Below are positions 25,301 through 32,360 of a stretch of DNA of 32,492 bases, in pieces. Every line of letters begins with the position of its first letter. Positions within the stretch are counted from its first letter, which is position 1. The position numbers were made by a program, and so were the translations under genes. The notes under the pieces were generated by a model. It had not been told where the DNA came from, ran no database searches, and saw nothing but the letters and a program-made list of their open reading frames with translations. The DNA is from a virus, in IMG/VR virus record IMGVR_UViG_3300017917_000113, positions 1 through 32,492 of that record; one strand, 5' to 3'.

Positions 25301-28300
25301 GATTGATTGCAGCCTTTCCAATTCTTTCAAATTCTTTATCTACCTGTTCCTGTAAAGATTTAAAATCAGTAGGTGCAGTTATGTTGGCCATTATTTCTAT
25401 TCTTTGACCTTCTATTCTTTCTCCATTTGGACCTAGTAAATCTGTAAGTTGTGCAACAACATCAATACCTAATTTTTCTTTCTTTAATGCTTTACCTACA
25501 TCTAGTGCTATTTGTCTTGCTTCTTCTGCTGTAAATAGTCCAGCAACAACGCCTCTCGCAAGTTGATTTCTTAAGGCTATAGCCTGATCCTGACCTCTTG
25601 AACCAACAAATTTAATATCTTTTGTTAGTTGTTGTCCTTCTGCTGATTGCATAAATTGAGAGGACATTTGAATTGTTTCTTGACTTGTTCTTTGACCAGC
25701 AATTAACTCTGCTGATTTTTGTGCAAGTTGTTGAGATGCTGTAAGTTTACCTACACCTTTTGCCATATTTTCTAAACTTTGTGCACTTCCATACATTGCA
25801 TCATTTAATCTTGCAGTAGAGTTTTTTGTATTATCTGCTAATTTTATTAAAACTGATGCTAAGTCTCCCAGTGCTATTACCCATCCAATAACTGGTATGG
25901 CTCTAGGTCCCATAGTAGTTAATATTGAAGTAAATGATTTTGTGACTCCTTGCATTGCAGTTGTTAATTTAGGAGCAATAGAACTTATTTTTCCACTGCC
26001 AGCAGCCATTCTTTGAAATGCCTTTTCTGCTAATTTTTGTGCTGCAACAAATGAAACCATACTTGCCATCATTGCACCAGTTGGTCCCATTGTATCCATC
26101 ATCTCTGGGCTCATAAAAGGAATGCTTGCCATCATTCCAATACCAGCAGCACCAAATCGTCCCATTTTACCTAGTCTAGGAGCCTGTGATGGTGTTGCAG
26201 CACCAACCGTTGTAGTGGTTCTAGGACCACCACCTGCTTTAATATTTGATCCAGGGAGTTGTTTTTCTCCATAAAATCTTCTTCCAAATTGTGCTACTCC
26301 ACCACCTTTATTTAAACCTGCTATTGTTCCATTATTAATTGCATGTAGTAAATCTAAGTTTTGCTGAGTTGACTTTTTATTTACAACAAATTCTCCAGGA
26401 GTTAACATGGCTGGAACTGTATCTGTATCACCTATTCCAGGAACTATATTTCCAGAATTAAACTTTATTGTTGATAGGTCTTTATCGCTATAAAACTTTT
26501 TATCATTAAAAAATCTAGTCATCCCTTGTTGACCAGTTAGTTTTTTAGATATGTTGGGCAGCATATCTCCAATTTCTTTTGCTTTAATTGCTAAATCATC
26601 ACCTATGTTTATAGCAAATTCATCTGCGTATCCTCCAGACATAATTGGTCCAGGTATATCTCCAGGCTTTAAATCTATTTGATATCTTTTACCGCCACCT
26701 ACTTTAATATCACCTGCAAGGCCATAGCCCCATGCCATTTCTCTATCTAAACTGTAATATCCTGATCTTGGATCAGCACCTCTTCCAGGACGTGCATTTC
26801 TATAAAATCTTAAAGTGTCATTAGGACCAAGTCCATGGTTTATTCTCATAAACTCTTCATTAAATGCTGAAATAAGTGGATCTCGTTTTTGACCAGTTGT
26901 AGATCTATTACTTACAGATTTTTTATTTAAGAAATTCATAAAATCATCAAATGAATTAAATTGACCTGGCTTTATTATTCCTCTTGATAATAAACTTTCA
27001 TAAACTGGCATAGCCTGAGCAGCATATGCTTGACCAACTGCGTGTTTTGCTGATGCCAACGAAGTTTCTAAAAAGTTTTGCCCACCCTTTGAAACATCAT
27101 CAAAAATTCCTTTATTTCCTTTTGATTTTGCTATGCTATCTGCATTTTTAAATAATGATCTAAGAACCTGCCTACTTCTTCTTGATGGTGTATCTAATAG
27201 TCTTTTTCCAATTCCACCTAAACCTAAGTATTGTATTCCAGGTATCATGCCACCTTTATTAAACATATATCCACCTGGACCTAGTGTGTCATCAAGATTT
27301 TTATTATAGGCATCAATCAAAGAAGGTCTTCCCTTAGACATTCTTCTAAATTCTTCATCTAAAACTTGTTTTCTAATTTTGTTTAATGCTCTATCTCTTA
27401 CATCTTGATACCCTGGACTATATACTGCCCATTGATTTTGACTCTTCCACTCACGATATCTACTTTGAACAACATCTTCTAATTTTGTTGCTTTTTTAAA
27501 GTATTCTCCTATATCAACTTTAATATGACCTTGTTGTAAAATTTTTGCATAATCTACCGCAGCATCTGCACCAATAAATGGTGCTAATTCATCTATCATA
27601 TTCATTGATCTTGGATCTAATCCAGATAGATTTTTAATAATAGGTTTTCCAACTTTTGCTCTTTCAAATATTGCTCTTCCTATACCACCAGTATTTAATT
27701 TTTGTATTCCAGGAATCATACCACCTTTATTAAAGCCCAGTCCAGATCTAATTACTGCTTCTTCTAAAGTTACGTCATCGCCTATGCCCCTAATATATGC
27801 ATTTGGAGCACCTTTACTTCTTTCTGTTTCTAAAGTTGCTAATAAACTTCTTTTATCTAAAGCACGATCCTTACTTATATTATATTTACCTATTACTTTT
27901 TTACTTACTGGATCATATATTTCAACATTAGGAAATAAAAATTCATCTGGTTTAAAATATTTTATTGGAAAGTTATCAAAAGCAAATTCTCTTTTTGTTG
28001 AAATACCCTCCATTTCTGCTTTCCATGAACCTAGTGCGGTTGGGAATCTTTCATTTATAATTTCTCCAAACTTTCCTCTTCTCATTGCATCAGAAATTAG
28101 TTTTCCAGACATAGCATATTCAACACCAGGAACACGTCCACCTTTATTTAAAGCAAATATTGGTCCCATAACTTTACTTAGGCTTGACCATTTAATTTTA
28201 CTTAATAGTCCAGAGAATCTTCCTCTTAACGAACCTAATTGTGGACCTGCACCAGCAAAGTCAAGTTGATTTATTGTGCTTAAACCTAAAGTTTGATTCG

Positions 28301-31300
28301 GAATGGTTTCAAATGTTTTTAAGAAATTTAATAGTTGAGTATTATTTTTTAAGTCATATCCTCTATATTCAAGAATTTCTTTTAATAAATTAAATTTATC
28401 AGTTGATTTAGTTTGTAGCCCTATCTTTTGAGCATATGCTTCTAAATCATCGACCTGTGCTAATCTTAAATCTGTAGGTATAGAAAGTATGTCATCAAAT
28501 AATGATAACTCATTACTCTTTGATTTTAATTTAGCAAATGCATTTTCAGTTAAATCTGACATTCTTATTGTATTTCTTTTACCGTGATCAGTAATTATCT
28601 TTCCTTCATTTGCTTCTAAGTCTTTAATATAGGAATTAAATATATCTTCTTTTCCTTCAGCATATTGTTTTCTTAATATATTTTTAGCATCATCTGTATA
28701 TCCTAAAGATGGCTCTTTTAAGAACTGTTCAAATTGTTCATCTAATAATTTAAATACAGCATGCTCTTTATTCTTTTTTAAATAAGTTAATAAACCTTCT
28801 TGTATTATTTTTCCATCTTTCATTACATCACTTATTGGCCAGCCACCCCTTGCCATATTCTTATTAATTCTTTCAGAAATTTTTAATGTTCTATTATTTA
28901 ATAATTCAAAAGGAATATCTTTAGGAATTAATAGACCGCTACTTGTTAATATATCTTGAGCAAAGAAACTTTGAATTCCAGATACGTGTGCATTTTCTGC
29001 AATTTGAGGAATATTATTTTGCATACGTTGGATTATGTTAGGGATATTTAGTGGATCTTCTCCAAACTCTTTTAATGTTTTTGTAAGAACTGCCTGAATA
29101 CGTTTAGAACTTATTCTTGTTCCAGGCTTTTGTTTTTCCATAAATGCAACCAAATTGGTTTCAAAAGATTTAATTTTATTTTTATCATTATCAAAATAAT
29201 CTAATATCCACATATATTGCTTATATGCTTTTCTAGATTCCTCTGGTCTTCTTCTATCAGAAAATTCAAAAGGTATATCATCTATTTCTTTACCTTTAAT
29301 TGCATATTGAACACCATTAACAACTTTAGTTCCAGGAGTACCATTGATTGCATGAAGTAAATCTAAATTTTGTTGAGTTGCTTGCTTGTTAACTACAAAC
29401 TCTCCAGGTGTTAACATTGCTGGTACTGTATCAGTATTGCCAACTCCAGGAACCATGTTGCCATCGGCTAAAGTAAATACTTGTCCGCCAGTATTTAGTC
29501 CGACTGCTTTAATTCTAGATACTCCTCTTGCAAAAGGATTTCTACCTCCAGCACCTGGTGATCCTCCTGCAATATCACTTGCCTGTTTTCCTGCTCCAAA
29601 ATATAATCCTTGCATTTGAGATGCAACTAGTTGTTTATCGATTAATAATTGATAAGAAGTTGCTAAAGCATTAATTGCAACATTTGCTTCTCCTGCTGAT
29701 ATTACTTGTGCTAATAAAGCCTCATTTGCAATACCAGTTGCAGTTCCTAATTGTTGTGCTGCATTTGCTGCATCAATTTCTGCCAAACTTAAATATTTAG
29801 AAGACTGAGTTAAACTTTTAATTGCTGCAAACGGTCCTTTTGTTAATAATGTAGTAGTAAAAATTCCAAATCCTTGTGTCATTTTAGCAAGTGTACCTAC
29901 TAAGTTCATAAATAAACCAAGCATCATCGTTCCTGCTGGCACAATAACTCCAGTAATAACTGTTGCTAATGCAACTAAGTTTTTAGTTCCTTCTGGTAAA
30001 CTATTAAACCAGTTTGCTATTTTAGTAGCAAAGTTAACTAAAGGTATAGCCATTTTAACAAAAAGTTCACCTATTGGTGCTATCGCCAATTTAAATCTTT
30101 CTATTGCACCTGTTAATTGAACTCCAAATGACTGTGCTATTGTACTTAACTCTTTATTTGCTGTTTGTGCTAATTGTTCACTAGAATAACCCAGTGTATC
30201 CATTACCTGACTTGCTTGTGATCCATCTCTAACTATATTTTCAAATAGTGCACCTAAACGAGCATATTGGAATTTACCAAATATTTCTTCTAATGCCTGT
30301 TGTCTTGAAAATTGATCTAGTGTTTGTAATGCTTCTGCTAATCCTGTAACAGTTCCCATCAAATCTCCACGATTTACATCAACTATTGCTTGAAGATTAA
30401 CTCCCATTTGTCCTAATACTTCTTTTGCATTTTTTGTAGGATTAATTAAGGATGCTAAACCAGATTTAAGAGCGTTAGCACCTTGCTCAGCACTTACACC
30501 ACCTTCTTGAAATGCTGCAAGAAATACTGTTAAATCTTTAACACTTCCACCTAATCCTTCAATAACTGGTGCAACACGAGGAATTGCTGCTGCTATATCT
30601 TGTAAAGAAACAACGGTTTGGTTTTCAACCATGTTTAAAAAGTTAATTGTATCGCCTAATTCTTTACCACTAATTTTAAAAGCACTTTGTAAAGCAATAG
30701 TTGCTTCTAGTGCTGCATTTTGTTCTAATTGACCCAGGGTTGCTAGTCTAGTTGCTTGAGTTACTGCATCTGTAAGATCTGCATTTCTACGTCCTGCTGC
30801 TGCAGCCTGTGCTGCTAAGTTCATTGTATCTTTTACGGCTACTCCGTATTTTGTAAATTCTGCTGCTAATCCTTTTACTGCATTTAAATTTTCATTTAAT
30901 TCTGCTGGAGTTGTAAATAAATCTCCATATACTTTTTTAAATGCTACTACTTCTTTTTCTAAATCTCTAAATACTCTACCAGCAGTAGTTCCGAATATAG
31001 TTAATGGAACTGTAAATCCAACCATAAGTTGTCTACCAGCCCACTGTACGTTTTTACCAAAGTTAATTAATTGAGTTGTTCCTTGTCTAAACATTGAAGA
31101 CAAGATTTGCATTCTTTGAGAACTAACTGATAACTCAGAAGAAAATGCAGTTAGTGGTCTTATTGCAAGTGCATCTTGCATTCCTTTTGCTGCTTTTCCA
31201 GTTGCAATGAACTGAGTTTGCATAGTTCTTGCACGTTCTGCTGCGAGTGCAAAAACCTCAGCAGCCATAGCACTTCTTCTATTGAATGCTGCACTAAAAA

Positions 31301-31574
31301 ATTGACCTAGTGTTGACTGACCCTTTTTTAATGTGCTATCAAGTGCTGCTGCAGCAGTTTGCATCTTAACAACTTCGGCTCTAAACATTCCAGTTCTATT
31401 AACAGATCTGGATAATTCTTCAGCCCAAGATTTTGCTGCAGCAGCCTGAGTTGCCTGACCTTTATTTAAGGTAAGATTAAAAGCATTAATTTTTTGCTGT
31501 AAATTTCTTAATTCAGCAGCGGCACCACTAGTGTTAATATCAACATTAATACTAGTATTTATAATCTCTGCCAC
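22365..31574 (-). CDS. Tape measure protein, 3069 aa, with modular central insert
   Basis: It sets tail length and fills the tail tube. Residues about 140-520 match the TP901/PhageMin_Tail region (AEFTKYGVAVKDTMNLAAQA, FLAAFQEGGVSAEQGANALK, LSTIAQSFGVQLTGAIERFK). Hydrophobic segments lie at about 533-565 (LVALATVITGVIVPAGTMML) and 1800-1905. A 37-residue motif with DTVPAMLTPGEFVV occurs at 708-744, 1711-1747 and 2962-2998. Between the first two copies are about 965 residues divided by (L/F)NKGGxxPG linkers near 1147, 1284 and 1440; the last module has an ADP-ribosyltransferase-like stretch (about 1576-1672). Residues about 2600-2925 are coiled-coil (LEDQRIRTLQNELKEMDYRK). GTG start with GAGGTGAT upstream, in a TAGTG overlap with the chaperone stop. 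Confidence 0.95.
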   Translation of the reverse strand: MAEIINTSINVDINTSGAAAELRNLQQKINAFNLTLNKGQATQAAAAKSWAEELSRSVNRTGMFRAEVVKMQTAAAALDSTLKKGQSTLGQFFSAAFNRRSAMAAEVFALAAERARTMQTQFIATGKAAKGMQDALAIRPLTAFSSELSVSSQRMQILSSMFRQGTTQLINFGKNVQWAGRQLMVGFTVPLTIFGTTAGRVFRDLEKEVVAFKKVYGDLFTTPAELNENLNAVKGLAAEFTKYGVAVKDTMNLAAQAAAAGRRNADLTDAVTQATRLATLGQLEQNAALEATIALQSAFKISGKELGDTINFLNMVENQTVVSLQDIAAAIPRVAPVIEGLGGSVKDLTVFLAAFQEGGVSAEQGANALKSGLASLINPTKNAKEVLGQMGVNLQAIVDVNRGDLMGTVTGLAEALQTLDQFSRQQALEEIFGKFQYARLGALFENIVRDGSQASQVMDTLGYSSEQLAQTANKELSTIAQSFGVQLTGAIERFKLAIAPIGELFVKMAIPLVNFATKIANWFNSLPEGTKNLVALATVITGVIVPAGTMMLGLFMNLVGTLAKMTQGFGIFTTTLLTKGPFAAIKSLTQSSKYLSLAEIDAANAAQQLGTATGIANEALLAQVISAGEANVAINALATSYQLLIDKQLVASQMQGLYFGAGKQASDIAGGSPGAGGRNPFARGVSRIKAVGLNTGGQVFTLADGNMVPGVGNTDTVPAMLTPGEFVVNKQATQQNLDLLHAINGTPGTKVVNGVQYAIKGKEIDDIPFEFSDRRRPEESRKAYKQYMWILDYFDNDKNKIKSFETNLVAFMEKQKPGTRISSKRIQAVLTKTLKEFGEDPLNIPNIIQRMQNNIPQIAENAHVSGIQSFFAQDILTSSGLLIPKDIPFELLNNRTLKISERINKNMARGGWPISDVMKDGKIIQEGLLTYLKKNKEHAVFKLLDEQFEQFLKEPSLGYTDDAKNILRKQYAEGKEDIFNSYIKDLEANEGKIITDHGKRNTIRMSDLTENAFAKLKSKSNELSLFDDILSIPTDLRLAQVDDLEAYAQKIGLQTKSTDKFNLLKEILEYRGYDLKNNTQLLNFLKTFETIPNQTLGLSTINQLDFAGAGPQLGSLRGRFSGLLSKIKWSSLSKVMGPIFALNKGGRVPGVEYAMSGKLISDAMRRGKFGEIINERFPTALGSWKAEMEGISTKREFAFDNFPIKYFKPDEFLFPNVEIYDPVSKKVIGKYNISKDRALDKRSLLATLETERSKGAPNAYIRGIGDDVTLEEAVIRSGLGFNKGGMIPGIQKLNTGGIGRAIFERAKVGKPIIKNLSGLDPRSMNMIDELAPFIGADAAVDYAKILQQGHIKVDIGEYFKKATKLEDVVQSRYREWKSQNQWAVYSPGYQDVRDRALNKIRKQVLDEEFRRMSKGRPSLIDAYNKNLDDTLGPGGYMFNKGGMIPGIQYLGLGGIGKRLLDTPSRRSRQVLRSLFKNADSIAKSKGNKGIFDDVSKGGQNFLETSLASAKHAVGQAYAAQAMPVYESLLSRGIIKPGQFNSFDDFMNFLNKKSVSNRSTTGQKRDPLISAFNEEFMRINHGLGPNDTLRFYRNARPGRGADPRSGYYSLDREMAWGYGLAGDIKVGGGKRYQIDLKPGDIPGPIMSGGYADEFAINIGDDLAIKAKEIGDMLPNISKKLTGQQGMTRFFNDKKFYSDKDLSTIKFNSGNIVPGIGDTDTVPAMLTPGEFVVNKKSTQQNLDLLHAINNGTIAGLNKGGGVAQFGRRFYGEKQLPGSNIKAGGGPRTTTTVGAATPSQAPRLGKMGRFGAAGIGMMASIPFMSPEMMDTMGPTGAMMASMVSFVAAQKLAEKAFQRMAAGSGKISSIAPKLTTAMQGVTKSFTSILTTMGPRAIPVIGWVIALGDLASVLIKLADNTKNSTARLNDAMYGSAQSLENMAKGVGKLTASQQLAQKSAELIAGQRTSQETIQMSSQFMQSAEGQQLTKDIKFVGSRGQDQAIALRNQLARGVVAGLFTAEEARQIALDVGKALKKEKLGIDVVAQLTDLLGPNGERIEGQRIEIMANITAPTDFKSLQEQVDKEFERIGKAAINPFSKAFNWSDFSKRIFNNFLDTNPLFKQSLEFQMRQNALQRNTVNNLELEKETRAAILLDLKNGVITQEGYLRQINKLNQNNVGGQSVAQTLRETNARNLGNLEFNAAAGGFGTGIMAPFRALGAQLTGSGAIRNNLALFGQRDQIAAAEDFANKLTASMNKEFEAIGLDEEQRRDLLDFISNEFGFNLQQQAIFFGQILTGEISSAAVVLAEQLKGQIPNFDLEYVSRELTPFINNQGLLNAATQTLTGQTSESARARAADLGLRGRSAAMASERFAREERGQRVGQSDQAFRSELATNLLRIESLSPEIVKSLKIDVQSPIDVQNFGPETAGLIESWEIMTALDPTLDKSAVFSFIATDSNGNARNPDDVLNDIKVINQASADLEKGGQIAAKAELQLAATFGGLDINDPAAQKNLDDLKSKFKDWDKFKGGTKKGLIQLDAQMDANAILIDAKRAQMNALKDGDPAKAALGREIEVLLGEQAKLQGQMKSIAAAGTATTGDGEESAFQKIMKSAQETKKYSAVVKALLKDGIAPENVALVDQASLLEMSTSQRKQAIKAMQEQQNIQKAMQVGLTSLEDQRIRTLQNELKEMDYRKSLIQRQIDDVEKLNRTEQNRISNLQRQNEIDQRQTDIRNRALDEIGKKEKVINDAYDQRSKALDAVATANNRYIQQQQNQIALASALTSGDFGAAAAAATQMTGDFAANQLEDTRAAMDAQRERELSALTAEVNGQLLTREQITLQIEQINERVYQRSLQIQQLEDIIYTRESTQIKPLRDQLLDLEDQRIIKARELEDAEYNKWKTELDGVNALIKAYNELAAAKAGKGGKTVNVPPKGKQINQNKYFGGMIFKGSSEPPPSLRMYTGSIVPGIGNSDTVPAMLTPGEFVVRKSAAKANMGLLKAINGDVFPTMDVSKTPSVSPIDTTSVASNISAPVYNYSVNVNVPNTSASPNEIADVVMNKIKMVQGRQIRGNRF
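22581..22691 (-). repeat. Tape measure 37-aa motif, copy 3 (residues 2962-2998)
   Basis: Protein-level repeat VPGIGNSDTVPAMLTPGEFV followed by VRKSAAKANMGLLKAIN. The first half is nearly identical to copies 1 and 2 and the second half has drifted. It lies near the C-terminus, after the coiled-coil region and a KYFGGMIFKG segment. The DNA of the three copies has diverged at third positions, so selection acts on the protein. Confidence 0.85.
26334..26444 (-). repeat. Tape measure 37-aa motif, copy 2 (residues 1711-1747)
   Basis: Protein-level repeat VPGIGDTDTVPAMLTPGEFV followed by VNKKSTQQNLDLLHAIN. It differs from copy 1 at only a few positions. It closes the long modular insert and is followed by another linker-type motif (GLNKGGGV near residue 1757). 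Confidence 0.88.
26560..26850 (-). other. ADP-ribosyltransferase-like segment inside the tape measure protein
   Basis: Residues about 1576-1672 read, in pieces: NDTLRFYRNARPG, SGYYSLDREMAWGYG, GGKRYQIDLKPGDIPGPI and GGYADEFAINIGDDL. The order FYR, then YYSLDREMAxGYG, then a strand with KPGDI, then DEF matches the Arg / Ser-Thr / Glu arrangement of many phage and toxin ADP-ribosyltransferases (YR...G-x-Y-x-S-x-D-x-x-x-A-x-x-Y-G...E-F). This is a fold-level resemblance seen by eye, not a proven enzyme. The candidate catalytic residues are R in FYRN, S in YYSLD and E in ADEF. The segment sits in the tape measure module between the NKGG linker at about 1440 and motif copy 2. Confidence 0.42.
27207..27263 (-). 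repeat. Tape measure NKGG linker repeat (residues about 1438-1456)
   Basis: FNKGGMIPGIQYLGLGGIG. It matches the copy at 27678-27734 at 16 of 19 residues and opens the module that contains the ADP-ribosyltransferase-like segment. Shorter relatives occur at about residues 695 (LNTGGQV), 1147 (LNKGGRVPGVEY) and 1757 (LNKGGGV). Glycine and proline content suggests a flexible or turn-forming junction. Confidence 0.75.
27678..27734 (-). repeat. Tape measure NKGG linker repeat (residues about 1281-1299)
   Basis: FNKGGMIPGIQKLNTGGIG. It is the partner of the copy at 27207-27263. The roughly 140 residues between the two copies form a separate helical module (LDPRSMNMIDELAPFIGADA, VVQSRYREWKSQNQW, DVRDRALNKIRKQVLDEEFR) with no recognised family. 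Confidence 0.75.
29343..29453 (-). repeat. Tape measure 37-aa motif, copy 1 (residues 708-744)
   Basis: VPGVGNTDTVPAMLTPGEFV followed by VNKQATQQNLDLLHAIN. Motifs of the form D-x-V-P-A-M-L-x-P-G-E-x-V are widespread in tape measure proteins; their role is not settled. This copy ends the N-terminal conserved tape measure region and opens the long modular insert. Confidence 0.88.
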
Positions 31575-32247
31575 TAGTCAATCACCTCATAGTCTAGGCC
31601 TTCACCAATTCCAAAACCAGCCCGTTTAGCGGCCGCACCACTTAACGATACTATGTCGTTAGGATTATCAGTTTTGCCTTTGCTGAAAGCCTTGGCTTTA
31701 ATTCTTTCCCAAGCCTCTTGACTTTCGGACGAACTTCCTTTATCTATATCAACGCCTTGCATTGCTGCTAGGAACTTTCTATGTTCGTAGTCTTCTTTGC
31801 TTTTTGCTGATAGTATTGCTACCAACTCAGGCATCGATATGCTATTTTCCATTTCCTCATAGTTTTTCCAAAAACCTAAAAGGAATACTTTGGATTCTAG
31901 TTCGGCTAGATCTAGTTCGTCCCAACTAGAGCCGCCGCCAGTGCGTTTGGGTCGTTCAACTTAATACCCGCTGCCACTTCAATTATTTTATATACAGTTG
32001 GCAAATCAACAATATCTTCCAATTTTTCTTTTGTTGCTAATTCTGGGTTATATTGCTTCATTGCAATTACTGCACAGTCTAGGAGTAAATCCATTGACTT
32101 AATATTATCTTCTGATATTTTTTCATCAGAAATTTTTTGAAACTCTTTCATGAACTCTCTTAAAACTTTAATTTTAAGTGGTTTCATTTCTATCTTAGTT
32201 CCGTCTTGAAGTTCTACTTCTACAACTTCATAAACACTTGTTGCCAT
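31574..32247 (-). CDS. Tail assembly chaperone, long frameshifted form (G-T type, 224 aa)
   Basis: This product is read through a -1 ribosomal shift. Translation from ATG 32247 proceeds through N101, slips at C CCA AAC (31951-31945), and continues RTGGGSSWDELDLAELESKV, FLLGFWKNYEEMENSISMPE, ending at TAG 31574-31576. The -1 frame is open from 31960 down to that stop, and the part before its first ATG (31852) is clearly coding-like, so an independent start at 31852 is unlikely. The EHRKFLAAMQGVDID segment is typical of the T part of actinophage and lambda-like chaperones. The fusion binds the tape measure protein and tail subunits during assembly and is not expected in the virion. The stop overlaps the tape measure GTG. 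Confidence 0.88.
31904..31933 (-). promoter_or_regulatory. Predicted stem-loop stimulating the frameshift
   Basis: On the minus strand GGCT-CTAGTT, loop GGGACG, AACTAG, a four-base ATCT bulge and AGCC form a 10-pair stem. It begins 11 bases after the slippery heptamer. Downstream structures commonly stimulate -1 shifting, usually at 5-9 bases, so this spacing is slightly long. The zero-frame stop TAG (31912-31914) lies inside it. Confidence 0.5.
31912..32247 (-). CDS. Tail assembly chaperone, short zero-frame form (G type, 111 aa)
   Basis: The product begins MATSVYEVVEVELQDGTKIE, then PLKIKVLREFMKEFQKISDE, then a helical, acidic body (DLLLDCAVIAMKQYNPELA, LEDIVDLPTVYKIIEVAAGI) and ends LNDPNALAAALVGTN. 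The fold pattern (short strands followed by a helical bundle) and the place between tail tube and tape measure genes are those of the gpG-type chaperone that coats the tape measure protein during tail assembly. AAGGAGG sits four bases before the ATG, among the strongest ribosome sites in the window. A minority of ribosomes should shift at codons 100-101 to give the long form. Confidence 0.88.
   Translation of the reverse strand: MATSVYEVVEVELQDGTKIEMKPLKIKVLREFMKEFQKISDEKISEDNIKSMDLLLDCAVIAMKQYNPELATKEKLEDIVDLPTVYKIIEVAAGIKLNDPNALAAALVGTN
31945..31951 (-). promoter_or_regulatory. -1 frameshift slippery heptamer C CCA AAC
   Basis: On the minus strand the bases are CCCAAAC, phased as C CCA AAC in the zero frame, an exact X XXY YYZ site. 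After slippage both tRNAs re-pair with CCC and AAA. It lies ten codons before the zero-frame TAG, and the -1 frame beyond it is open for 123 codons. Confidence 0.88.
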
Positions 32248-32272
32248 TTATCCTCCTTAAGGACATACTAAA

Positions 32273-32281
32273 ATTATAGCA
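32273..32281 (-). promoter_or_regulatory. Extended -10 promoter for the tail chaperone/tape measure operon
   Basis: The minus strand reads TGCTATAAT, a perfect extended -10. At 17 bases upstream there is only a weak TTTATT -35. The start would be near 32266, giving a leader of about 19 bases with AAGGAGG before the ATG at 32247. It lies just after the terminator that follows the major tail gene, so tail assembly genes can be transcribed independently. Confidence 0.68.
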
Positions 32282-32327
32282 TAAAACACCCTTAAAATAA
32301 ACACCTTTATTTAATATATTTTATAAA

Positions 32328-32360
32328 ACACTAAACCCACCCCTTTATTTAGAGGTGGGC
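32328..32360 (-). terminator. Intrinsic terminator after the major tail protein gene
   Basis: On the minus strand CCCACCTCT, loop AAATAA, AGGGGTGGG forms a nine-pair stem followed by TTTAGTGTTTT. One pair is a G-U wobble in minus-strand RNA but would be an A-C mismatch in plus-strand RNA. The structure is therefore best formed by leftward transcription, in agreement with the gene direction. The T tract is interrupted, so termination may be partial. Confidence 0.72.

Noticed and set aside
31574-31852. Independent 92-aa gene starting at ATG 31852
   Set aside because: The frame is open and coding-like back to 31960, joins the previous gene at a perfect -1 slippery site, and lacks a ribosome site before 31852. 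It is treated as the 3' part of the frameshift product.
1507-32000. Plus-strand open frames such as those at 1507-1770, 5439-5921, 27784-28269 and 29386-29619
   Set aside because: They lie opposite well-supported minus-strand genes, have no ribosome sites, and show low-complexity Ser/Leu/Phe-rich products typical of antisense reading of AT-rich genes.
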